Source of the DNA: Harmothoe impar
Taxonomy: Eukaryota > Annelida > Polychaeta > Phyllodocida > Polynoidae
Reading direction: 5' to 3'
Assembly (NCBI GenBank): GCA_947462335.1
Contig: OX381707.1
Coordinates: 64,209,773 to 64,273,772 of the forward strand
Length of the DNA: 64,000 bases
Shown in pieces: positions 36,754 through 45,805 of the stretch (positions are counted from its first letter, which is position 1; the number at the start of each line of letters is the position of its first letter). The notes beneath the pieces are model-generated. The model made no database searches and was not told the origin of the DNA. It saw nothing but the letters and a program-made list of their open reading frames with translations. The position numbers were made by a program, and so were the translations under genes.

Positions 36754-37320
36754 CCCAGAACGTACTGATGTGGAGAGTATAAAGGTCCCTCCAAATGCCA
36801 GAATTCTGGAGGTTAGAGAGCCCCAAACGCCAGAGGTTTTCACATATTTCAAAGAATTTGATGTAATTTATAAGGTTGAGATTACACCAAGTTATTGATT
36901 TTTCTTCTGTAACATATATCAATGATATATGGTACTAGGACTACTGCCTTTCTATACTTCATAACTTTATAATTTATTTAGAGTAATTGACCTTGAAAAT
37001 TGATTATCTTGTAATTTTGCAATATTTGATATAACATGTGATTTATAGGACTATATCTCATGATGATATATTATATCAATTCAATTATTTTCGAGATCTT
37101 AGTATGATCAAACACTTCTAGTTTCATTCTAGGTTGGGATCTGATCTTTATTATCATGCAATATGATAAATTTCATGCTAATTAGTATGTATTGCCAATA
37201 CGTTTTAGCAGGATCTGGTACTTCTTCGTGTGATATACACAGGGTACAAGTAAAACGTTTCAGTACGTTTTAGTACATTTTAGCAGCTTGCTACTATAGT
37301 ATGTATTCATGCTCATTCAT
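36754..37320. other. AT-rich non-coding stretch
   Basis: The first ~80 bp continue the 65-bp repeat interrupted by the foldback element. The rest is AT-rich with no recognised feature. Confidence 0.4.
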
Positions 37321-37321
37321 T

Positions 37322-37640
37322 ACAACTTGAAGGTAAAACGTTTTAGAACGTTATGGCAGAGCCATATCTATCATGATCTTAGACTACAACCTGAAGGTAA
37401 AACGTTTTAGAACGTTATGGCAGTACCATATCTATCATGATCTTAGACTACAACCTGAAGGTAAAACGTTTTAAAACGTTATGGCAGTACCATGTCTATC
37501 ATGATCTTAGACTACAACTTGAAGGTAAAACGTTTTAGAACGTTATGGCAGAGCCATATCTATCATGATCTTAGACTACAACCTGAAGGTAAAACGTTTT
37601 AGAATGTTATGGCAGAAGGCCATCTCCTTATATTACAACT
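37322..37640 (+). repeat. Tandem repeat, ~63-bp unit, five copies
   Basis: Units contain CTGAAGGTAAAACGTTTTAG, AACGTTATGGCAG and CCATATCTATCATGATCTTA. AACGTT half-sites recur in the related arrays at 51740-52200. Confidence 0.85.
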
Positions 37641-37919
37641 TTAAAGTAAAACATTTATAACTTTATGGCATTTAAAACGTTTATAACTATATGACAAGAT
37701 GTGGTCCCAAGTAATGACATCTGACAAGATATATATGGTCCCCAGTAACAACATCCAATGAGATGTGGTCCCCAGTAACATCTGACAATATGTGGTTCCC
37801 AGTAGCGACATCTAAAAAGATGTGATCCCCAGTAACGACCTCTAACAAGATGTGGTCAACATCTACCCTAAAACCTTGTGTATAGCTACAGGCTGTGGTA
37901 GTACAAAGTCAGATCACCA

Positions 37920-39105
37920 GTGTGCCCAGTCAGCAAAAATACGTTGGGCCAACAGTAGCCGATGTTGTAATGACGTCAAATCCTGACCTTGGGCCAACGT
38001 TCATTTGTCCGTCCATCAGAACGTCGCCATGACGTCGCAAAGAATTAACGACATTGGGCCAACGTCAGGTTACGATGTTGGTCCAATGTTGGACCAACGT
38101 CTAGCCAGCCAAATTTAGAGCCTAAAATAATGTTGTTCCAACATATTTTCTCCAACATTGGGCCAATATTCATTTACTCATCTATCAGATTGTCACCATG
38201 AATGACATTAGCCCAACATTGTACCAAGATATTTGCATAGCTAGCTCAAATTGACATTGATCAACATCGAATATCAATGTTCACTCAATACGATCAACTC
38301 CGCTAAAGACATGGCTGTCAAGAATCATCATTTTAATAACAGTCATTTCTGCCTTTGCTCCAAAATGGACCAAGACCTTACACCTTATTGTGCCTCTACA
38401 TGGGTACCCCGATTTTTGACTGTGTCGTCATGTGGATTTTTAGCACAAATGCACTGTGTCGTTGTGTCGATTTTAATTCTATACATTCCTATACATTCTA
38501 ATCTATTCTCCCATGTCCGTCGATTTTTAATTTCAATTTTACTGTGTCCGTTGATTTTTAAAAGGGCCGTGTCGCACGTGTCGGTTTTTAAAAGGGCCGT
38601 GTCGCCATGTCGCACGTGTCGAATTTTACCCATGTAGAGGCACTTTATTCACTGACCATTACCAATAAAATGGTATCCTTGTGTCAATATGACAAGCTTT
38701 TTGCTATATCACCACAAATGTTGATAATTAAGCATCCTATAACATATTGATTGAATATCTTTGGCGTTACAAGCTGTATACAACATATATGTGGCCCAAT
38801 TATTGGCAAATTATGAGGAAAGATAAAGGATTGGCCAGGCAGAATCTTTCCATACAACCTTAAATGCCCTCTGGTGGAGGTTGGAGACACAACGTCAGGC
38901 CAATGTTTATTTTATTCCTATTTCTCAGAATATTGCAAATGTTCAACCAACATTAATTGGCCAACATTGGCATAACATAAACTATCTGACGTTCAACCAA
39001 CGTTGGCAGACCACTGAGCGTATTGCCAATGTTGGTACAACTTGAATTTGCCAACATTGTACCAACGTTGGAACTTCAACGTTGGTACAATGTTGGAATA
39101 TAATT
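37920..39105. repeat. Repeat rich in TTGGGCCAACGTT palindromes
   Basis: Two flanking zones (37930-38250 and 38885-39105) are packed with self-complementary motifs such as TTGGGCCAACGT, GTTGGACCAACG and CAACGTTGG. The central part is ordinary AT-rich sequence with the MITE at 38390-38643 inside. It may be one inverted-repeat element whose ends are at about 37935 and 39105, but I cannot fix the borders. Confidence 0.5.
38390..38643. mobile_element. 254-bp MITE (GTGCCTCTACATGGGTA ends)
   Basis: The left end GTGCCTCTACATGGGTACCC and the right end TACCCATGTAGAGGCAC are inverted repeats. The interior repeats GTGTCG and GATTTTTAAAAGGGCCGTG. The overlapping ORFs on both strands are translations of this element. 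No clear target duplication beyond TT. Confidence 0.65.
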
Positions 39106-39199
39106 TTAAGATGTGGTCCCATGAAATGACATCTTACAAGACGTGGTTCCCAGTAATGACATCTAGCAAGATGTGGTCCCCAGTAACAACATCTACCGC

Positions 39200-39615
39200 A
39201 AAACCTTGTGCATAGGCTGTGGCTAGTGCACAAGTCAGATCGCCAGTGCGGCTTATAAGATACACCAAAATTCAGGGTATGGCTTATATATGAGTTTTTG
39301 CTACTATGGTAGAGTGCTAAAGTCACAATAATCGGAACGCCAGTGCGGAATATAGGATCAGCCAAAGTCCCTGTCTGGCCAATATGGTAAAACCTCACAT
39401 AAAAGCCAGGGCGGAAACATATCGAAGGTGCGGCTTATAGGATCAGCCCAGAATTGGGGTGCGGCTTGTACGCGAGCCTAAGCTACTATAGTACAGTATT
39501 AAATCACCATACTCAGATCACCAGTGCGGCTTATATGATTGGTCTAAAGTTTAGATGTGGCTTATATGCTAGGTTTTACGGTAGGGGTGGTAGGCTTATG
39601 TGCAAGGTTCTACAG
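39200..39615. repeat. Repeat with GTGCGGCTTATA units
   Basis: Diverged copies of a unit containing CAGATCACCAGTGCGGCTTA, GATTGRCCAAA and TATATGCTAGGTTTTACGGTA. Shorter copies lie at 37863-37925 and 50670-50770. Related in motif to the MITE at 40673-40894. Confidence 0.5.
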
Positions 39616-39834
39616 TAAGAAGATCTAGTCCCCAGTTACGACATCTAACAAGATGTGGTCCCCAGGACGACCTCTAACAAGATGTGGTCCCATGTAATGA
39701 CATCTAACAATATGTGGTCTTATGTAACAACATCTAACAAGATGTGGTCCCATGCAACTTCATCTAGCATGATGTGGTCGAATCAAATGACATATAACAA
39801 GATGTGGTCCATGTAATGATTTCGAACAATATGT

Positions 39835-40091
39835 AAAGAGTTTCGTTGCAAAACACAACAAATCCATTCCAGAATTGAAGCATGTAGTGATTTCTCTAAG
39901 GCTACCATATTGGCAATTATAGTGCCCCGGATATAATGTGTACACCAGAACGGACATAAAGACATGAAAAAATGGAATTTTGAAGAAAATGGTTTCAAAA
40001 ATGCATTTACCTTTTCCTACCCTACACATTTGTCAAAACTTGGTGTCATTTTTCAAAATGGCACTTATTGTGTTTTGGAACCTAACTCTTC
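39835..40091. mobile_element. 257-bp TIR element, TSD ATGT
   Basis: Starts AAAGAGTTTCGTTGCAAAAC and ends TTGTGTTTTGGAACCTAACTCTTC, the same ends as the 862-bp element at 35225-36086. ATGT flanks both sides (39831-39834 and 40092-40095), and excision restores the AACAATATGTGGTCC satellite motif. Comparison of the two copies supports a 4-bp duplication. Confidence 0.7.
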
Positions 40092-40672
40092 ATGTGGTCC
40101 TATGTGATGACATCTAACAAGATGTGGTCCCGTGAAATGACATCTAACAAGATGCAGGTATGGTCCACGGCTACATTAGGACGTACACCGTCTCATCATA
40201 TACCATCGCTGTATAGCGCGACGCTTTGCATGCCCCCCTCGCCCCCACCAGTACCCAGCTACTGAGTGTGAAAGCCAAAGGGGGGGGGGGGTGGGACATC
40301 TAGTAGTACATGTACATGGGAGAGGGGGAAGCGGGGGGGAGGGGGGTCCTGGGCAGAGATAAATGTAAAAGTTTAATTCCTCTTTTATCCTGAATGCAAC
40401 ACAGCACCCACCCAGTACATCCCCAGGCCTTTAGAAGGGGTATCTATCTATAAGTTATGTCATAAGTGTATTCCACTAATTTGTAAGAAAGATCACAAAA
40501 TCGTTTTAATTCAAGGTGTAAGTACATTGACTCATGCATCTCAGTTTAACACTACGCTGTGACAAGCTGTCTCAGAGTGTATGCTAAATAGCTATACGGT
40601 GCAGTGTCCCGCACTGACAAGGGAGTCCTGGTTAGCTGACACCTGAGATGTGGTCCTATGAAATGACATCTA

Positions 40673-40894
40673 CCGTAAATTCTCGCGTATAAGCCTAACT
40701 CGCGTATAAGCCGCACCCCTAACTTTGAAAAATTATATAAGCCGCGGAGGGGGTCTGAATATTGCGATTTTTGTACTGCAGTATACTAATAAAAACTCTC
40801 CTATAAGCCGCACCCTATATAGGCATGTTTGGTATCAAAAGAAAGCTGAGTCTGACTCGCGTCCAAGCAGCGGCTTCTACGCGAGAATTTACGG
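40673..40894. mobile_element. 222-bp MITE, TSD TA
   Basis: Starts CCGTAAATTCTCGCGTATAA and ends with inverse TACGCGAGAATTTACGG. TA flanks both ends (40671-40672 and 40895-40896), and excision restores GACATCTAACGAGATGTGG of the satellite. Fits Tc1/mariner-type transposition. No protein. Confidence 0.75.
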
Positions 40895-41062
40895 TAACGA
40901 GATGTGGTCCCATGCAACGTCATCTAGCATGATGTGGTCGAATCAAACATCTAACAAGATGTGATCCCATGTTATAACATCTAACAATATGTGGTCTTAT
41001 GTAATGACATCTGACAAGATGTGGTCACAAGTAACAAGATCTAACAAGATTTGGTCCCCAGT

Positions 41063-41068
41063 AACGAC
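41063..41068. repeat. Target-site duplication AACGAC, left
   Basis: AACGAC directly precedes the element and is repeated at 50605-50610. Joining the flanks at one copy gives CCCCAGTAACGACCTCTAAC, the normal phase of the 30-bp satellite (compare ~37825-37850). Confidence 0.9.
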
Positions 41069-41485
41069 AGTAGTATAGTATGTATCGGAACGGGACTATA
41101 GTTAAGTACTGTTTATTACTCAATCGACCTGCAGCCAATCAGAGGCCTCCATTTGGTCACGTGACCGGAAGTGACCTACTTAGGGGATTAGTGGTGACGT
41201 CACGTGACCTAGTTAGCCAATCAGAGGCCGCCATTGGGTCACGTGACCGGAAGTGAGGTCATATGACCTACTTATGGACCGGAAGTGACGTCATATGACC
41301 TACTTAGGGGACCGGAAGTGACCTACTTTAGGATCACGTGACCGGAAGTGACCTGATGAGTCACGTGACCGGAAGTGACGTCACATGAGCTAATGGCCAA
41401 CCGGAAGTGACCTCATTGAGGATCACGTGACCGGAAGTGACCTGATTGATCACGTGACCGGAAGAAGAAGAAGAAGAAGAAGAAG
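41069..41485. repeat. Left terminal inverted repeat with promoter-motif array
   Basis: The outer ~185 bp match the right end with about four mismatches. The remainder matches the right end with indels up to an AGAAGAAGAAG run. It carries nine CCGGAAG sites (41165, 41247, 41279, 41312, 41342, 41369, 41401, 41430, 41459), most as ACCGGAAGTGAC, interleaved with TCACGTGAC, TGACGTCA and AGCCAATCAGAG. These are consensus sites for ETS factors, USF/TFE-type bHLH factors, CREB/ATF and NF-Y. In a Polinton-like element the termini would also be the replication origins. Confidence 0.85.
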
Positions 41486-42019
41486 TGACGTCACGCGACT
41501 TAATGAAGAGATGAGCGTCTTTAAGGGGTCACGGGCTTTAAAATGTGATATCTTTTTTTTTGGAGGAGGAGGCGAGTCTCTTTTTTTTTTTTTTGGTAAA
41601 CTAATAAAAAACACCACGATATAAGTTTTTTTTTTCATTTTTTATTGTTTTACGAGCGACTGGAAGTGACTTATTGAACTAGGTAGAAGCGTTCTTTAGA
41701 GTGTATAAGGGGGAAGGAGGGGAAGGAGGGGAGGGGGGGAGGGGGGCTCTTTTAAGATGCATGGGGAGGGGGGCGCTTTTAGGATGCATGGGGCGAGTGG
41801 TGGGGGGGAGGGGGGGAGGGGGGCACTCTAGGGGGGGGGGTGGGGTGGGGGGGCACTCTAAGGGGCGCGTTTGTCTCTTTTAAGAAAGAAAAAGAAAAGA
41901 AAAGAAAAGAAAAAAAGATTTTCAATCGAGAGACACGCTTCTTCCTCTCGAGAGGAAGAAGCGTGTCTCTTCGTGTTTTTTTTTTGTTTATCACGTGCTG
42001 CGATGAGGCGATCAGCTGC
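41486..42019. other. Left subterminal spacer: G-rich low complexity and a perfect palindrome
   Basis: This segment has no counterpart at the right end. It holds GGGGAGGG-rich low-complexity DNA (41710-41865), an A/G-rich run (41880-41918) and the 42-bp palindrome at 41929-41970. Open frames here are low-complexity artefacts. Confidence 0.6.
41929..41970. repeat. Perfect 42-bp palindrome
   Basis: The sequence AGAGACACGCTTCTTCCTCT followed by CG and its exact inverse is fully self-complementary over 42 bases, centred on CTCGAG (41947-41952). It could extrude as a cruciform or fold into a 21-bp stem in RNA of either strand. It lies downstream of the leftward death-domain gene, so it could mark a transcript end or a replication structure; that role is inference. 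Confidence 0.9.
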
Positions 42020-42127
42020 GACTGGAGGAAGAAGTGACACTTTAAGAGATCGCGCGTCTTAATTGTTATGATATTTTTTTTTTTTACTTACTAATAAAGA
42101 AGACGTATGAAAATAAAACACAACAAT
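42020..42127. repeat. Inner inverted segment, left (partner 50030-50120)
   Basis: Contains GCGACTGGAGGAAG, CTTTAAGAGATCGCGCG, ACTTACTAATAAAGAAG and GTATGAAAATAAAACACAAC. The right end carries the same landmarks inverted. The inverted region therefore reaches to the stop codon of the death-domain gene on the left and to within ~100 bp of the polymerase stop on the right. Confidence 0.7.
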
Positions 42128-42877
42128 TCACATGTCCGTCGTTCTCGTTGTTTCTTGCTTGATAAAGTCAAGTAATATCGCGATGCCGAGGCCAAACTTT
42201 CCCATGTCCTCAGTCAACACTCGAAGGAGTTCAAAAGGCGTACCGCCGGCGCCGTCAGCTTCATCTTGCCACATTTTCAACACTCGGAAGGCCCACTCAG
42301 CGGGACTTCCTCCGTATTCGCATTCTTCAGCGATCTTATCTAACCTCTCAGGCGACAATTTTAAATGGTCCCCCACCTCTTTCCACCTGCTACCCAGACG
42401 TCTGCCGAGGGTGCCCAAGTGCTTATGCATCGCGCGCGAGTCGGGGTTTTCGAAATCCAACCCCTGTCTGTGGAGAAGGGCCATCCACTGAGCCAACAGT
42501 TCCATGCGTCTAATGCGGGTGAAGACGCGACCGAGCTCGCCCCATCTATGACGATGCGGGGTTTCACCCCACCACACTCGGAACATCGCCGTACACAGCT
42601 CCTCCGGTGTCTTGACACTGCGCTCTACTAGAGCATCCATACGGGCGGCGCTGACTTTTAAGCTACTGCCCAACTCTCTCCAACAGCCGCTCAACTCTTT
42701 ACCTAGTTGACGAAGCAAGGCGTCGCTATAGGCTAACCGCCGCTGTCCTACCTGTCGGGTCTCCCCATCATCGGTCTGCTGCCTCGCGACGCGTCTCACG
42801 TCGTCAAGCCGCATTAACTTTTTTTCAGGCGCACCGGGCGGTGAAGGCGAGCTTGAAAGTGGAATAGCTTGAGCCAT
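42128..42877 (-). CDS. Tandem death-domain protein (249 aa) carried by the element
   Basis: After a ~45-residue basic, proline- and glutamine-containing leader, the protein has two copies of a death-domain-like helical fold. Copy 1 is at ~50-135 (core LLRQLGKELSGCWRELGSSL, then AARMDAL and a W-W-rich helix). Copy 2 is at ~150-240 (LGTLGRRLGSRWKEVGDHL, LSPERLDKIAEE, RVLKMWQ). The pattern L-x-x-L-G-x-x-W-x-x-[LV]-[GA], then a short helix with [RE]-[ML]-D-x-[LI], then a helix with a tryptophan is typical of death domains. Death-fold proteins relay apoptotic and innate immune signals by homotypic contacts. With no effector domain present, an adaptor-like or decoy role is plausible but is inference. 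No signal peptide or membrane segment. The ATG at 42877 is the first one after a TATA box at 43054-43062. No intron is needed. Confidence 0.82.
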   Translation of the reverse strand: MAQAIPLSSSPSPPGAPEKKLMRLDDVRRVARQQTDDGETRQVGQRRLAYSDALLRQLGKELSGCWRELGSSLKVSAARMDALVERSVKTPEELCTAMFRVWWGETPHRHRWGELGRVFTRIRRMELLAQWMALLHRQGLDFENPDSRAMHKHLGTLGRRLGSRWKEVGDHLKLSPERLDKIAEECEYGGSPAEWAFRVLKMWQDEADGAGGTPFELLRVLTEDMGKFGLGIAILLDFIKQETTRTTDM

Positions 42878-42889
42878 CTCGTCTCGTCT

Positions 42890-42890
<1 letters not shown>

Positions 42891-42975
<85 letters not shown>

Positions 42976-43002
42976 GTGGTGGTGGCGGTGGTGGTGGTAG
43001 TA
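42891..43002 (-). repeat. (GCC)n/(ACC)n repeat in the death-domain gene leader
   Basis: About 28 GGC triplets (plus strand) followed by GGT triplets lie between the TATA box and the start codon, so they would form most of the 5' UTR as GCC/ACC repeats. Predicted 5' UTR is roughly 150 nt and has no upstream ATG that I can see. The long poly-Ala and poly-Arg open frames here are artefacts of the repeat. Such GC-rich leaders usually hinder scanning ribosomes. Confidence 0.8.
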
Positions 43003-43053
43003 GCCGTTACTGGGGTCAGAGGCGATATGTTTTTTTTCCAACAGAAATCAGAG

Positions 43054-43062
43054 CTTTTTATA
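43054..43062 (-). promoter_or_regulatory. TATA box of the death-domain gene
   Basis: TATAAAAAG on the minus strand. Transcription would start about 25-30 bases further left, near 43025-43035, giving a leader that contains the GCC repeat and reaches the ATG at 42877. Confidence 0.65.
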
Positions 43063-43069
43063 CAGAGGG

Positions 43070-43945
43070 AGTTTAATCCCATTTCCAACAGCGCTCCAGC
43101 TGTCTAGCGCCCTGTCCGCATGACGCTTTTTCAGCCGCTCCGCTCCTTAAGAGCTTAGATGACGAGGGGGTGTGGCATCGCTATCCGTGGAGACCAGCTG
43201 AAAACGGTGTTTTTTCCTCACTCATAGCCTTAATACCTCCTACCCCCTACCCGAGGACGTCTCCCTCCCTCTGACATTCATTGTAACAAACGTCAGAGGT
43301 CAGGTGAAAATCGGATTTTTTTCATGCACAGCCTTAGTCAGCTGTCGCCCCTCCCTATTGAACTAGCCGGCCGCCCGCCCGCCTGGCCGGCCCGGTCTAC
43401 TCGCCACGGCAGGAGGTGGTGATTTTTGTCTTACACTTAAGTCGCTCACCACATGCACACGCCTCTACTCACAGACAGACACGTTCGTCTTAGGGGGGTC
43501 CTGCTTCACGCCACACGCCTCCTGTAGTTTTTTTTTTTGTATACACACTGTAAGCTCATCACCGTTACCGTTAATCCTTTATACAGCTAAACTGCGCGCT
43601 GAATGGCTGAACAGGGTGGTAAGCGGCTTAGCTCACGACAGTGGATCCCTCAAAAAGGGATCCAGCTGAAAACGTCATACCTTATGTCTTTGTGAATGGC
43701 CGCCGCCGGTCAGTCGACGGGCAGCAACCGCTTAACCCTTTATACAGCTAATGCGCGTTGAATTGCTGAACAGGGTGGTAAGCGGCTTAGCTCATGACAG
43801 TCGATCTCTCAAAAGGGGGGGAAAGGGATCCAGCTGAAAACGTCATGCCTTATGTCTTTTTGTTTCTCTTTCTGAATGGCCGCCGGCCAGCCGGCGGCAG
43901 CTGAACAGGGTCGGTAAGTAGCTTAGCTCTAGAAGCGAGAAGGCG
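43070..43945. promoter_or_regulatory. Divergent intergenic control region with tandem ~165-bp repeats
   Basis: This ~0.9 kb lies between the leftward death-domain gene and the rightward ORF1. Two direct repeats, 43571-43720 and 43731-43902, share TTTATACAGCTAA, GCTGAACAGGGTGGTAAGCG, GGATCCAGCTGAAAACGTCA and GAATGGCCGCCG. A third partial copy (GCTGAACAGGGTCGGTAAG, 43901-43930) ends just before the TATA box. CAGCTGAAAACG also occurs at ~43193-43206. The position and duplication suggest an enhancer or factor-binding array for ORF1; this is inference. Confidence 0.6.
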
Positions 43946-43953
43946 TATATAAG
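43946..43953 (+). promoter_or_regulatory. TATA box of ORF1
   Basis: TATATAAG, 59-66 bases upstream of the ATG at 44012, with a pyrimidine-rich CACTCATTCTTTTG stretch about 30 bases downstream that could serve as the initiator. Confidence 0.75.
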
Positions 43954-44011
43954 GGGCTTGGAAACCTCCATTCACTCACTCATTCTTTTGCTGCTCTCTA
44001 CAGTCACCACC

Positions 44012-44167
44012 ATGAGCAAAAGACAACATCTAGCGGCGTTCAAGAACAAGAAGACTACGCGGAACAGCGTTCGTTTAGCGTCAGTGCCTGCTCTTGCTAC
44101 TGAACATGAGACTACCGCCGCAGCCGGTTGGTCTTATCACCCTCCTGCTGTAGCGAGCGCTCGCGGC

Positions 44168-44204
<37 letters not shown>

Positions 44205-45616
44205 CTAGTAGTAGCAGTAGTAGTAGTAGTGGTAGTAGTACTAGTAGTACTACTGGTAGCAGTCGTCGTGCTAGCGACGTTGTTACACTCGCGACGGTAC
44301 ACGTTGCTGCTAAGCGCGCTGCCGCTGCTACCGCCGTCCCGCCTGCCGCTGCTGCTGCTGCTGCTGCTGCTGCTGCGCCTGCTACTGCTGCGCCTGCTAC
44401 GGCTGCGCCTGCTGAGGCTGCTGCTGCGCCTGCTACTGTTGCGTCTGCTGCGGCTGCTGCTGCGGCTGCTTCTGCTGCACCTGCTGCTACTGCTACTACT
44501 ACTGACGACAACGCTCCTGGCACAGCGCAGTACTGGCAACCGGGTTTTTACCTCCCCACTACTGTTGATGACTTTGATGACCTGCCGCACGTTGCACAGC
44601 CCCTCTCCTCCACCACTACATCGACGGACGCCCTCGACGCCGCTCGCGCTGAGAGTTACAGCTATTCGGACACTCAGCCCCTGAACCGAGAAGAAGAGGA
44701 GGAGGAGGAGCAGCAGCAGCAGCAGCAGCAACAGGGTGAGACAGAGAACGACGCTGACGACGAGGCGTACGAAGAACCCGAAGGGCAAGGGGTGAGCGGT
44801 ACGTTTTTCGGCTTCCCTCTTCGACCTTTCGACCTCACTTCCTCCACTGCTAGCGCCCCCCCGTCCGGTCCGTGGCGACTGCCCTCACCGCCACCTTACG
44901 AGGGCGGCGGCGGCGCTTCATCTTCTACCGCTACACTCAGCACGGACGGCGTGTGGCTGCGCTGTTCCAACAACGAGACCTCCGATACCACCAGCGCTGA
45001 CGCTGCTCCTGCTATCGGTTCTGCTGCTGATTCAGCTCACGCTGATGGTGTTACTCATCCTGCGGGTGTGAAACGTTCTAAGGTGAGTTCCAGAACAACA
45101 AGGCCCACTAAGAAGAGAAAAATACAAGAAAAAGAAGGAGATGGACGAGAAGAAGCAGAGAAAACACTCGGGTTAGAGTTCTGCTTAGACGGAGCTTTGA
45201 CGCTGGAGATCTGGGAGGACGTGGCTAGACTGTCTAGGAGGCCGCGCTACACAAAAGACGGCCAGGTGAAAGAGGCGTCTCTGACCAGAAGCAAGCGAGT
45301 GCACTTCACGGCCGACGCGCTGCGCGAGCTCATAGCACGCATCGCCGATATCCGCGCAGTGGTGCGCATACGCGACACAGCGGCCGCGCAAGGAAAACCT
45401 AATCACACCTCCTGGTTCGCAGTGCTGGATGAGGCGGGCGAAGTGTACGCAGCTGTGAGCTACTACAGCGGTAAGAACCTCGTCCACGTGCGCAAGTACG
45501 AAGGTCCTGACAAAAAACCCACACAGCAGGGGGTGACGCTGTCCGCCAGAGCGCTCAAAGAGTTGGATGACAAAACAGAGATCATTCTGAAATATCTCGG
45601 CATAGATTCGGAATGA
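44012..45616 (+). CDS. Low-complexity protein with tandem PC4-like C-terminus (534 aa)
   Basis: I chose the ATG at 44012 because it has a strong Kozak context (CACCATGA) and follows the TATA box; the open frame extends upstream only through a TTG. Layout: basic N-terminus; serine tract ~52-84; alanine-rich region ~101-162; acidic/glutamine run ~226-241; proline/glycine-rich middle; basic, nuclear-localisation-like TKKRK at ~366-370; then a folded C-terminal ~145 residues. The last ~70 residues (SGKNLVHVRKYEG, QGVTLSARALKEL, EIILKYL) match the strand-strand-helix pattern of the PC4/Sub1 ssDNA-binding fold. The preceding segment (RYTKDGQV, RVHFTADALRELIARIADI) looks like a second, diverged copy. 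A PC4-type protein beside a protein-primed polymerase could coat displaced single strands. The PC4 call is by eye and needs a profile search. Confidence 0.8.
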
Positions 45617-45805
45617 GAGACGCTCAACGCTCACGCGCGCGCACACACAGCGTTTGACGTACGCTGTATGAGACAGACAGACAGACAGACGGATACACAG
45701 ACAGCAGACAGAAAGATAGTTACATAGACGACAGATTGATAGATAGCTAGATAGATAGATAGATAGTTAGACGGCTAAGTAGTTGGTAACCGAGTGAAAA
45801 AAAAC
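45617..45805 (+). other. Spacer between ORF1 and the polymerase gene with ACAG/GATA microsatellites
   Basis: 189 bp containing (GACA)n at ~45671-45692 and (GATA)n at ~45735-45766. I see no TATA box and no AATAAA here, so either the two genes share a transcript or the polymerase promoter is of another type. Confidence 0.6.

Larger units (their letters stand above)
37690..41068 (+). repeat. 30-bp satellite (GATGTGGTCCCATGTAATGA unit), left part
   Basis: Short runs of a ~30-bp unit (GATGTGGTCCC, then AGTAACGACATCTAACAA or similar) occur at 37690-37860, 39110-39200, 39620-39835, 40090-40160, 40640-40672 and 40895-41068. The runs are separated by insertions of other repeats. It resumes after the 9.5-kb element at 50605. 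The array is the integration site of several elements, and its known consensus allows their target duplications to be read precisely. Confidence 0.85.

Noticed and set aside
38251..38637. 128-codon plus-strand frame
   Set aside because: Most of it lies in the 254-bp MITE with GTGTCG repeats.
42814..43107. Poly-Ala, poly-Arg and mixed frames around the GGC repeat
   Set aside because: Repeat artefacts in the leader of the death-domain gene; they are not continuous with its frame.
43958..44011. Upstream extension of ORF1 with a hydrophobic, signal-like start (METSIHSLILLLL)
   Set aside because: The first codon is TTG and lies at or before the predicted transcription start; the ATG at 44012 has a strong Kozak context.
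44081..44788. Minus-strand 235-codon frame and plus-strand 151-codon frame overlapping ORF1
   Set aside because: Shadows of the triplet-rich serine, alanine and glutamine coding tracts.
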